Positions 1 through 5,760 of a stretch of 6,618 nucleotides of DNA are shown piece by piece. Numbering within the stretch: the stretch's first letter is position 1; every line of letters starts with the position of its first letter. The position numbers and the translations under genes are program-made. The notes beneath the pieces are model-generated. The model was not told the DNA's origin. It saw only the letters and a list, made by a program, of their open reading frames with translations, and searched no databases. The stretch comes from Mxb001 sp049317345. GTDB lineage: Bacteria; Actinomycetota; Actinomycetes; S36-B12. The DNA is taken from the NCBI GenBank assembly GCA_049317345.1, contig JBMOIL010000135.1, forward strand, positions 1-6,618. Direction: 5' to 3'.

Positions 1-60
1 GGCGCCGAGGCTGCTCCCCAGATCGTCGAAGTCCTCAAGGAGATCGGAGTGCTCACATGA
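1..60 (+). CDS. etfB: Electron-transfer flavoprotein beta subunit, C-terminal end (partial)
   Basis: An open frame enters from the left edge and stops at TGA (58-60). The 19 visible residues read GAEAAPQIVEVLKEIGVLT, an alpha-helical tail like the end of ETF beta (FixA) proteins, where an 'aa..iv..L.e.gv' helix closes the chain. The stop overlaps the ATG of etfA (ATGA, 57-60), the usual etfB-etfA arrangement and a sign of translational coupling. In the ETF heterodimer the beta subunit binds AMP and helps dock partner dehydrogenases. Identity rests mainly on the position directly before etfA, because only the tail is visible. Confidence 0.8.
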   Translation, partial: GAEAAPQIVEVLKEIGVLT

Positions 61-1016
61 TCCTCGTCTATGTCGATCACGATCGCGGAGTCCTCGACGA
101 GTTCTCGCTCCAGGCTGTCGCGGCAGCGCGCGGCCTGGACGCCGATGTGCAGGCCGTCATGGTGGGGGCCGATGCCGTCACCGCCGCCGCGCGCCTCGGC
201 GAGTTCGGTGTCACCACGACCCACGTCGCTGTCGACCCACGCATCGCCGACTACGCACCCATGGCATCGGGTCGGGCCGTCGCGCAGATGGCGCGCCAGC
301 TCTCCCCGGCCGCCGTCATCGCCGTCGGCTCGCCGCGCGGCAATGAGGTCCTCGCGCACGCCTCGGCGATCCTCGACGAGCCCTTCGCGGCCGACTGCAC
401 CGCCATGGTGCTCGGTGACGGCGCCTCGACTGTGACGCGCAACCGCTGGGCAGGCAATGTGCTCGAGGACGCCCGCGTCCACGCGCCGATGCTCATCGCC
501 ACGACGGCCCTGCATGCCTTCGCGGCCGACCCGGTCACGGGCTCCGGCCCCGCCGCGGTGGTGGAGTTCGCACCCGAGCTCACCGATGCCGACCTCGCCG
601 TGCGCGTCGTCGACCGAGTGGGCGGTGGTGGCGGCGGAGTGAGCCTCGCCGAGGCCAAGGTGGTCATCTCCGGCGGTCGCGGGGTGGGCGAGGGCGGTTT
701 CGGTCCCCTCGAGGAGCTCGCCGCACTGCTCGGCGGTGCCGTCGGCTGCTCGCGCGTCGTGACGTCAGCGGGCTGGCGCCCGCATGCCGAGCAGGTCGGC
801 CAGACGGGCACCAAGGTCGCACCAGACCTCTACATCGCCGTGGGCATCAGCGGCGCCACCCAGCACATTGCCGGGTGCAAGAACGCCAAGACCATGATCG
901 CCATCAACACCGACCCCGACGCGACGATCATGTCGTTCGCCGACTACGCCGTCATCGGCGATGCCGCGACCGTCATGCCCGCACTCGTCGAGGCCGTACG
1001 CGCAGCGAAGGGATAG
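57..1016 (+). CDS. etfA: Electron-transfer flavoprotein alpha subunit (EtfA/FixB)
   Basis: This 319-aa protein has the normal length for the family. It is the FAD-carrying subunit of the cytoplasmic ETF heterodimer, which collects electrons from flavin dehydrogenases and passes them to the respiratory chain or to another acceptor. The N-terminal alpha/beta domain (about 1-185) is joined by a run of six glycines (189-194) to the C-terminal FAD domain. That domain shows the family motifs in order: SGGRG (205-209), SAGW (237-240), QVGQTG (246-251), AVGISGATQH (261-270), INTD (283-286) and ADYAVIGD (295-302). The start ATG overlaps the upstream stop; GGAG at 46-49, seven bases upstream, is a suitable ribosome site. 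The fhs gene follows after 2 bases. The sequence alone does not tell me whether this is a classical or a bifurcating ETF, nor which dehydrogenase feeds it. Confidence 0.95.
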   Translation: MILVYVDHDRGVLDEFSLQAVAAARGLDADVQAVMVGADAVTAAARLGEFGVTTTHVAVDPRIADYAPMASGRAVAQMARQLSPAAVIAVGSPRGNEVLAHASAILDEPFAADCTAMVLGDGASTVTRNRWAGNVLEDARVHAPMLIATTALHAFAADPVTGSGPAAVVEFAPELTDADLAVRVVDRVGGGGGGVSLAEAKVVISGGRGVGEGGFGPLEELAALLGGAVGCSRVVTSAGWRPHAEQVGQTGTKVAPDLYIAVGISGATQHIAGCKNAKTMIAINTDPDATIMSFADYAVIGDAATVMPALVEAVRAAKG

Positions 1017-1018
1017 CA

Positions 1019-2686
1019 ATGCCCACCGATATCGAGATCGCCCAGGCCACCGAAATGGATCCCATCTCCGAGGTCGCCGCCTCGCTGGGCATCCCGCAGG
1101 AGGCCCTCGAGCCCTACGGCCACTACAAGGCCAAGGTCTCCAACGCCTGGCTCGATTCACTCCCGGAGCGACCCGGCTCGCACCTCATCCTCGTCACGGC
1201 CATCAGCCCCACCCCGGCGGGCGAGGGCAAGACGACGACCACGGTCGGCCTCGGCGATGGACTGCGCCGCATCGGCAAGGACGCGATGATCTGCCTGCGC
1301 GAGCCGTCGCTCGGCCCGGTCTTCGGCATGAAGGGCGGGGCAGCAGGCGGCGGCTACGCCCAGGTCGTGCCGATGGAGGACATCAATCTGCACTTCACCG
1401 GTGACTTCAGCGCGATCGGACTGGCCAACAACCTCCTCGCGGCGCTCATGGACAACCACATCCACCACGGCAACGCCCTGGGCATCGACGTGCGCCGCGT
1501 CACGTGGAAGCGCGTCATGGACATGAACGACCGTGCGCTGCGCGACATCGTCGTCAGCCTGGGCGGGCCGGCCAACGGCTACCCGCGTGAGGACGGCTTC
1601 GACATCGTCGTGGCCTCGGAGGTCATGGCGATCTTCTGCCTCGCGACCTCGCTCGAGGACCTCAAGGAGCGCCTTGGCAACATCATCGTCGCCTACAACC
1701 GCGACAAGCAGCCCATTCGCGCACGGGATCTCGATGCCGATGGCGCCATGACGGTCCTGCTCAAGGACGCCTTCCAGCCCAACCTCGTGCAGACCCTCGA
1801 GCACACCCCCGCCTTCGTGCACGGTGGCCCCTTCGCCAATATCGCACACGGCTGCAACACCGTCATCGCGACCAAGGGCGCTCTCAAGCTCGCCGACTAC
1901 GTCGTCACCGAGGCTGGCTTCGGCGCCGATCTCGGGGCGGAGAAGTTCATCGACATCAAGTGCCGCAAGTCAGGACTGCGCCCATCGGCCGCGGTCATCG
2001 TCGCGACCATCCGGGCGCTGAAATACCACGGCGGCGCGGACCTCAAGACGATCACGGATGAGGATCTCGGTGCGCTCGAGAAGGGCATCGTCAACCTTCG
2101 CCGCCACATCGAGAATGTGCGCGATGTCTACGGCGTACCCGTCATCGTCTCGATCAACAACTTCACCTCGGACACTCAAGGAGAGGTCGATCTGCTGCGC
2201 CGGCTCGTCGCCGACGCAGGCGCCCAGGTCGTGCTCGCCACGCACTGGGCCGATGGCGGCGCGGGCACCCAGGATCTCGCTCGGGCGGTCGTCGAGATGT
2301 GCGAGCAGCCCAGTGAGGTGACCTTCGTCTACCCCGATGAGGCCACGCTCTGGGAGAAGATTGAGGCCATCGCCACCCGCGTCTATCGGGCCGATGAGGT
2401 GACGGCCAGCTCCAAGGTGCGCACTCAGCTCAAGGAGCTCCAGGAGATGGGCTACGGCCACCTACCGGTCTGCATCGCCAAGACGCAGTACTCCTTCTCT
2501 ACCGATGCCGCCCTGCGCGGTGCGCCGACGGGTCACAGTCTCGATATCCGCGAGGTGCGCCTATCGGCCGGAGCGGAGTTCGTCGTGGTGGTCTGCGGCG
2601 ACATCATGACCATGCCCGGTCTGCCCAAAGCGCCTGCTGCCGAGCGGATCGACCTGGTCGACGGCGCTGTGGTGGGGCTCTTCTAG
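1019..2686 (+). CDS. fhs: Formate-tetrahydrofolate ligase (10-formyl-THF synthetase)
   Basis: This 555-aa protein has the full family length. It catalyses formate + ATP + THF to 10-formyl-THF + ADP + Pi, feeding purine and other one-carbon pathways, or running in reverse to recover ATP. Visible landmarks: the P-loop PTPAGEGKTT (64-73), LREPSLGPVFGMKGGAAGGG (93-112), MEDINLHFTGD (119-129), then HGGPFANIAHGCN, LKLADYVVTEAGFGADLGAE, and near the end AKTQYSFS, EVRLSAGAEF, DIMTMPGLPK and a terminal GLF, all typical. The frame is open further upstream, to 875, but that part lies inside etfA and reads as arginine-rich shadow sequence. The ATG at 1019 has AAGGGA at 1008-1013, five bases upstream, and gives the conserved N-terminus. 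The 2-base gap after etfA implies co-transcription. Residues 131-135 (SAIGL) differ from the 'HAIT' segment I recall at this place. Confidence 0.97.
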   Translation: MPTDIEIAQATEMDPISEVAASLGIPQEALEPYGHYKAKVSNAWLDSLPERPGSHLILVTAISPTPAGEGKTTTTVGLGDGLRRIGKDAMICLREPSLGPVFGMKGGAAGGGYAQVVPMEDINLHFTGDFSAIGLANNLLAALMDNHIHHGNALGIDVRRVTWKRVMDMNDRALRDIVVSLGGPANGYPREDGFDIVVASEVMAIFCLATSLEDLKERLGNIIVAYNRDKQPIRARDLDADGAMTVLLKDAFQPNLVQTLEHTPAFVHGGPFANIAHGCNTVIATKGALKLADYVVTEAGFGADLGAEKFIDIKCRKSGLRPSAAVIVATIRALKYHGGADLKTITDEDLGALEKGIVNLRRHIENVRDVYGVPVIVSINNFTSDTQGEVDLLRRLVADAGAQVVLATHWADGGAGTQDLARAVVEMCEQPSEVTFVYPDEATLWEKIEAIATRVYRADEVTASSKVRTQLKELQEMGYGHLPVCIAKTQYSFSTDAALRGAPTGHSLDIREVRLSAGAEFVVVVCGDIMTMPGLPKAPAAERIDLVDGAVVGLF

Positions 2687-2693
2687 GTCAGGC

Positions 2694-3230
2694 CTACTCA
2701 CCCATGCCGCGGTCGATCAGGCCTTCGCGGACAGCGAAGACCGTCTCCTCCCGCAGCATGCCGGGCCCCCACACCTCGTCGGCGATGGCGAGCACCTGCG
2801 TCACCTCGTCGATTCCCTCGCGCGCGCACAGGAGCACGAGGTCATCGAGGTCGCGGGCATCCCGTGCTGCCCTCGCCTTCATCGCGATCAGATGTCTTGC
2901 CGATGCCACCGACACGGCAAGCCCTGGTCCGGTGAGGACCTCGACCTGGCCTTCATCGAAGACTCGGGGCAGCATCGGTCGCACCCGATCGTTGAGCCAG
3001 TCTCGCGGCAGGCCTCGCTCCTCCGCGATCTCGGCAATGGCCTCGGCGACGGGATCCACCTGATCCCATACCGCATCGATATCGCGCGTGAGTCGCGTGC
3101 GGTCGTATGCCAAGACCATCGCGGTGCCCCCGACGACGTAGATGTCCAAGCGCAGTCCGCGGTCATCCAGCCGCCGCCCGAGGTCGTTGAGGAGGTCGAC
3201 GATGTCTTCGCGGCCGAAGAGCTCGGTCAT
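2694..3230 (-). CDS. DUF6036/AbiEii-like nucleotidyltransferase, putative toxin-type
   Basis: This 178-aa protein has the nucleotidyltransferase signature: YVVGGTAMVLAY (31-42, with GG at 34-35) followed by RLTRDIDAVW (46-55), giving a D50-x-D52 metal-binding pair. Further family features are LPRDWLND (74-81), a strand with E97 that may supply the third acidic residue, and the helix HLIAMKARAARDARDLDDL (113-131). This pattern fits the DUF6036 group, related to AbiEii toxins and minimal nucleotidyltransferases, which can transfer nucleotides to RNA or protein; the target here is unknown. The frame is open upstream to 3449, but the ATG at 3230 overlaps the stop of the preceding gene (ATGA, 3227-3230) and gives the family N-terminus. 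No strong ribosome site is visible, so translational coupling is likely. Its stop lies 7 bases from the convergent fhs stop. A toxin role is inference; family membership is fairly secure. Confidence 0.85.
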   Translation of the reverse strand: MTELFGREDIVDLLNDLGRRLDDRGLRLDIYVVGGTAMVLAYDRTRLTRDIDAVWDQVDPVAEAIAEIAEERGLPRDWLNDRVRPMLPRVFDEGQVEVLTGPGLAVSVASARHLIAMKARAARDARDLDDLVLLCAREGIDEVTQVLAIADEVWGPGMLREETVFAVREGLIDRGMGE

Positions 3231-3622
3231 ACCGACACCAGGTTTGCCTCGTCGAGCATGACTCCACGTGCCTTGAAGTAGATGGGGGTCCGCTGGTAGA
3301 CGAACGCCTGCATCGTGCTCCCCGGTGGCAGGGTGAGCCACGTGATGCGCGAGCTGTATCGCTCGCGGGCACGCGTCCAGTCGGGAGTGCGTTCGAAGCC
3401 GCCGATTCGACAGAGATGGACCGCAAGGGCAGCGATGGCTGCATCCCATGCTTCATCACCGATAAGTGTGGGCTCGCTGACGAACTCAACGCGGGAAGCC
3501 TCATCAGGGAGTGTCTCGAAGTCAGCGACCGCCTGAGCCATGAGACGCACGAGATCGGCGGGAGCCCACTCCTCCGCGAGGCCCTGGCCCATGGACCGGG
3601 CTGTCGCCGCCAACCCCTGCAT
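3227..3622 (-). CDS. Conserved hypothetical partner of the nucleotidyltransferase (possible antitoxin)
   Basis: This 131-aa protein belongs to no family I can name with certainty. The N-terminal half looks helical and acidic (AEEWAPADLVRLMAQAVADF, 16-35). The middle holds LIGDEAWDAAIAALAVHL (53-70), and PDW (80-82) is followed by a strand-rich C-terminus ending in TPIYFKARGVMLDEANLVSV (112-131). I recall similar small proteins, ending in a phenylalanine-rich '+RGI.l....L..v' segment, encoded just before DUF6036 nucleotidyltransferases in other actinobacteria. The 4-base overlap with the downstream gene supports a functional pair. The ATG at 3622 is the first available start; AGGA at 3625-3628 is only two bases upstream of it, so the true start could be the next ATG (residue 11). 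The antitoxin label is inferred from arrangement only. Confidence 0.75.
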   Translation of the reverse strand: MQGLAATARSMGQGLAEEWAPADLVRLMAQAVADFETLPDEASRVEFVSEPTLIGDEAWDAAIAALAVHLCRIGGFERTPDWTRARERYSSRITWLTLPPGSTMQAFVYQRTPIYFKARGVMLDEANLVSV

Positions 3623-3751
3623 GGTCCTATGGTGGCACGCCGGGTGATCCGTGACGGGTTCCGAGCCAACTAGGCAGGACGGCCGCCCACGGTAGTAGCC
3701 ACCATCACACGCCCCGGTCAGCGCTCACGCGTCGCGGCGTAGTCTTGAGAC
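3623..3751. other. Divergent intergenic region with an 8-bp inverted repeat
   Basis: This 129-base spacer separates the divergent nucleotidyltransferase pair (- strand) and GyrI-like gene (+ strand), so it should hold both promoters. ATGGTGGC (3629-3636) and GCCACCAT (3698-3705) are a perfect 8-bp inverted repeat 61 bases apart; the left arm sits 6 bases upstream of the - strand start codon. This could be an operator for autoregulation of the pair, but an 8-bp match in a region of this size can arise by chance. I see no clear -35/-10 pair for the - strand gene and no RNA gene. Confidence 0.3.
3740..3745 (+). promoter_or_regulatory. Candidate -10 box for a leaderless mRNA
   Basis: TAGTCT fits the actinobacterial -10 pattern TAnnnT and ends 6 bases before the ATG at 3752, which places the expected transcription start at or next to the start codon. 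No purine-rich ribosome site lies between it and the gene, which supports a leaderless message. No convincing -35 box is seen at 17-18 bases. Confidence 0.5.
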
Positions 3752-4204
3752 ATGACCTACGACATCCACACCGCGCAGATCGACTCGCAGCACGCCGCCG
3801 TGGTCTCCGGCACCTGCTCGACGGAGGAGGTCAGCTCCTTCCTGGGGACAGCCTTCGAGCGCGTGCTAGCAGCGCTGGCCCAAGCAGCGGTGCCGGTCGA
3901 TGACATGCCCTTCGCGCGCTACGACTTGGTCGAGGGCGGCTTCCGTGTCGAGGCAGGATTCCCGTGCCCCGCCGACCTCGATCTCGACGGTGAGGTGCAC
4001 ACCATCACGCTGCCGGGTGGCACCGCTGCGATCACCACGCACGTGGGGACCTACGCGGGAGTCGCCGCGGCGTACGCCGCGATCGAAGAGTGGTTTGCGG
4101 CCTCCGGCCACCGCCCGACGGGTGCTCCCTGGGAGACCTACCCCGACGGGCCCGAGGACCCCGAGCCGCGCACGACCGTCACCTGGCCCTGCACCCTCGA
4201 CTAG
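3752..4204 (+). CDS. GyrI-like effector-binding domain protein
   Basis: This 150-aa protein is a single GyrI-like / AraC effector-binding fold (the SHS2-type domain also found at the C-terminus of BmrR and SbmC), with no DNA-binding domain. Supporting segments are PFARY (53-57), GFRVEAGFPC (63-72), the LPGGTAAITTHVGTYAGVAAAY stretch (87-108) leading into the helix IEEWFAASGH (111-120), and WETYPDGPEDPEPRTTVTWP (127-146), where E128 sits at the place of the glutamate conserved in the ligand pocket of this family. Stand-alone members bind, and some hydrolyse, small organic cations or toxic compounds; the ligand here cannot be told. It is transcribed on its own, divergently from the nucleotidyltransferase pair, and its stop is 10 bases from the 3' end of the convergent tRNA gene. 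Confidence 0.85.
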   Translation: MTYDIHTAQIDSQHAAVVSGTCSTEEVSSFLGTAFERVLAALAQAAVPVDDMPFARYDLVEGGFRVEAGFPCPADLDLDGEVHTITLPGGTAAITTHVGTYAGVAAAYAAIEEWFAASGHRPTGAPWETYPDGPEDPEPRTTVTWPCTLD

Positions 4205-4214
4205 TACACCTGGG

Positions 4215-4286
4215 AGCCCCCGGTCAGGATTGAACTGACGACCTACCGCTTACAAGGCGGTTGCTCTACCACTGAGCTACGGAGGC
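4215..4286 (-). tRNA. tRNA-Thr (anticodon UGU)
   Basis: Read on the - strand, a full cloverleaf of 72 bases can be folded by eye. The acceptor stem pairs GCCTCCG with CGGGGGC (one T-G pair). The D arm has stem GCTC/GAGC with loop AGTGGTA. The anticodon arm has stem ACCGC/GCGGT with loop CTTGTAA, giving anticodon TGT (reads ACA, threonine). The variable loop is five bases (AGGTC). The T arm has stem GTCAG/CTGAC with loop TTCAATC. The discriminator is T and the 3' CCA is not encoded (CCC follows). A possible -10 element, TAGGGC (4292-4297), lies 5 bases upstream of the 5' end, but I see no good -35. Confidence 0.97.
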
Positions 4287-4325
4287 GTGCCGCCCTATCT
4301 TGCCAGCCTGGACCGGCGTGAGGGA

Positions 4326-5345
4326 TCAGGAGCCCAGGGAGACGCAGTCCACTTCTGCAGGGATCTCCTGGGGCACCGTGAAGTTCGCCAGGGCGATGTA
4401 CTCCCACTTCCCCTCCGGGCTGAGCAGATACGTGAGCAGGCGCGGGGACGCCGTGTCGCGATACTCATCCCCCTCCATGACGATGTCCCTCACCACGGCA
4501 TCGAAGGAGGCGACGAGGAGATCACCGTTTCGGGCGATGCCGATGTTGTCGGCCTCGTACGCCGATGCCGGAGACCATTCGATGGGCTTCCCGTCGGCCG
4601 TCGGCCAACCCTGGCCATCAGCGAGTTGAATCTGTCCCTCCGCGTGACGCATGGACTGCTTGACCTGGCCCAATGTGATGGCACGGTGCTGCTCGACGAG
4701 CGACGTCCCCAACTCGAGGTCCTCCGCGGACGTGACGGGTGGCTCGCCACTCACGGGGATCGGGGCCTGACCGCAGATCGCGGCGACAGAAGTGTTGAAG
4801 TTGGCGTAGCTCACCGCCACCCAGTGGCCCAGCACTTCGTCCCACTTAAACACCGAAATGCGCGGGGCCTTCTCCGCCCCCATGACGACGCCCGCGTCCG
4901 GCGCAGTCGCTCCAGGCTCCCTGACGAAGTAGCGAATCACGCGGATGTCCTCCCGCGGCTCAGTCACGACGAAGTCCGACAGTTCGAAGTCATCGATATC
5001 AAGCGGCACGAAGTTGCCCGCCGTATACCGCTGGCCTGTTGCTCGCATCAGGGTGAACGCCGGATCGAGGTAGGGCCTGACAATGGCCATACCCGCTTCC
5101 ACTTCCTCGGGAGTGGTCGCGACTTCGCCAGCTCCACGCCCTGTGAGCGCCAACAGCCCGAACCATGCGTTGATGAGGTCCTCCCCGCTCGCCTTCCGAT
5201 CCGCGAAGGCGGCCTCGGGATCCGCGAAGGCAGTGGGAACGGCTTCCGGAGCGGGGCTCTCGCTCGTCGCAGACTGGCCACCACATGCCGCCAGGAGTGT
5301 CGCGCAGGCAAGTGCCATAGCGACGATCACAGGACGTCGTTTCAT
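4326..5345 (-). CDS. Secreted lipoprotein of unknown function with two similar domains
   Basis: This 339-aa protein begins MKRRPVIVAMALACATLLAA followed by C21: a basic start, a hydrophobic core and a lipobox (LAAC, 18-21), so it should be cut before C21 and anchored to the outer face of the membrane. A low-complexity S/P/A/E linker (22-45) follows, including a 7-residue tandem repeat (AFADPEA then AFADRKA, 39-52). Two later segments resemble each other: PRISVFKWDEVLGHW...ANF (161-183) and PRLLTYLLSPEGKWEYIALANF (301-322), each followed by a lone cysteine (C191, C334). This suggests two copies of a small alpha+beta domain, perhaps NTF2-like. The frame is open to 5432, but the ATG at 5345 gives the signal peptide; TAGGGT seven bases upstream fits a leaderless start. 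I recognise no specific function. Confidence 0.85.
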   Translation of the reverse strand: MKRRPVIVAMALACATLLAACGGQSATSESPAPEAVPTAFADPEAAFADRKASGEDLINAWFGLLALTGRGAGEVATTPEEVEAGMAIVRPYLDPAFTLMRATGQRYTAGNFVPLDIDDFELSDFVVTEPREDIRVIRYFVREPGATAPDAGVVMGAEKAPRISVFKWDEVLGHWVAVSYANFNTSVAAICGQAPIPVSGEPPVTSAEDLELGTSLVEQHRAITLGQVKQSMRHAEGQIQLADGQGWPTADGKPIEWSPASAYEADNIGIARNGDLLVASFDAVVRDIVMEGDEYRDTASPRLLTYLLSPEGKWEYIALANFTVPQEIPAEVDCVSLGS

Positions 5346-5349
5346 GTGA

Positions 5350-5378
5350 GTGACCCTAGCGGCCTGATTCACTAGAAT
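5350..5378 (+). promoter_or_regulatory. Candidate sigma-70-type promoter of the cupin gene
   Basis: GTGACC (5350-5355, four of six matches to TTGACA) and TAGAAT (5373-5378, five of six matches to TATAAT) are separated by an ideal 17 bases. Transcription would begin near 5385, leaving a leader of about 19 bases that contains the AGGAGGA ribosome site at 5394-5400. Confidence 0.6.
5353..5358 (-). promoter_or_regulatory. Candidate -10 box for the lipoprotein gene
   Basis: On the - strand TAGGGT fits TAnnnT and ends 7 bases before the ATG at 5345, consistent with a leaderless message; there is no ribosome site in between. It overlaps the candidate -35 of the divergent cupin gene. No clear -35 is visible for this direction. 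Confidence 0.4.
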
Positions 5379-5393
5379 GCGCGTCTCACCTTC

Positions 5394-5400
5394 AGGAGGA
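5394..5400 (+). promoter_or_regulatory. Strong ribosome binding site that fixes the cupin start
   Basis: AGGAGGA lies three bases before the ATG at 5404. An in-frame ATG at 5377 exists, but it falls inside the -10 box and has no ribosome site, so 5404 is the better start. Confidence 0.75.
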
Positions 5401-5403
5401 CCC

Positions 5404-5757
5404 ATGTCACACCCCGCCGTCGTCGCCAGCACCTGGAAGTCGCTTTACGACCGTCTCGAGGACTGGGGCCTCAAGCCCGGCGCTGACTCGGGCGAGCCGA
5501 TGACGAGCGGAGTCATCCTCAAGACGTGGGAGAACGTCGAGACCGGGCTGTGGCAGTGCACGCCCGGTGGCTGGACGGTGGAGGACCGCCCGGACGAGGA
5601 ATCGGTGATCATCCTCGCCGGGCGCGCCCGGGTCACTGATGCCGATGGCACCGTCACGGAGATCTCCGAGGGCAGCACCGTCATCTTCCCTCGCGGCTGG
5701 TACGGCCGCTGGGATGTGGAGGAGACGCTCGTGAAGTACTACGTCTCCATCCGCTGA
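5404..5757 (+). CDS. Cupin_3-type (DUF861) single-domain protein
   Basis: This 117-aa protein is one small beta-barrel cupin. Recognisable features are GLWQCTPGGW (48-57), the first barrel motif region EESVIILAGRARVTDADG (65-82), and the second, GSTVIFPRGWYGRWDVEE (90-107), followed by LVKYY. This matches the Cupin_3 family, which includes EutQ-like and ureidoglycine aminohydrolase-like proteins and many short members of unknown role. The only histidine is H3, outside the barrel, so the usual His-based metal site of cupins is absent; a metal-free binding role is possible. It has its own promoter and ribosome site, is divergent from the lipoprotein gene, and its stop is only 3 bases from the stop of the convergent acidic-protein gene. 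Family is fairly certain; function and substrate are unknown. Confidence 0.88.
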   Translation: MSHPAVVASTWKSLYDRLEDWGLKPGADSGEPMTSGVILKTWENVETGLWQCTPGGWTVEDRPDEESVIILAGRARVTDADGTVTEISEGSTVIFPRGWYGRWDVEETLVKYYVSIR

Positions 5758-5760
5758 GGA

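Noticed and set aside
875..1018. Upstream in-frame extension of fhs
   Set aside because: The extra 48 residues are arginine- and histidine-rich, overlap etfA in another frame and are absent from the family; the ATG at 1019 has its own ribosome site.
1157..1849. Long antisense frame of 230 aa opposite fhs
   Set aside because: It lies fully inside a perfectly conserved fhs gene, has no family features, and is rich in V, D, E, A and R, as expected from the complement of GC-rich codons.
3231..3449. Upstream extension of the nucleotidyltransferase frame
   Set aside because: It overlaps the partner gene in another frame and reads as low-complexity sequence; the ATG at 3230 in the ATGA overlap fits the family N-terminus.
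4205..4300. tRNA-Thr as the attachment site of an integrated element carrying the GyrI-like and nucleotidyltransferase genes
   Set aside because: No second copy of the tRNA 3' end, integrase or change in base composition is visible in the window.
4287..5375. Long + strand frame of 362 aa opposite the lipoprotein gene
   Set aside because: It has no recognisable domain, is very rich in arginine and histidine, and starts within a base of the tRNA. The opposite strand has a clear signal peptide and lipobox.
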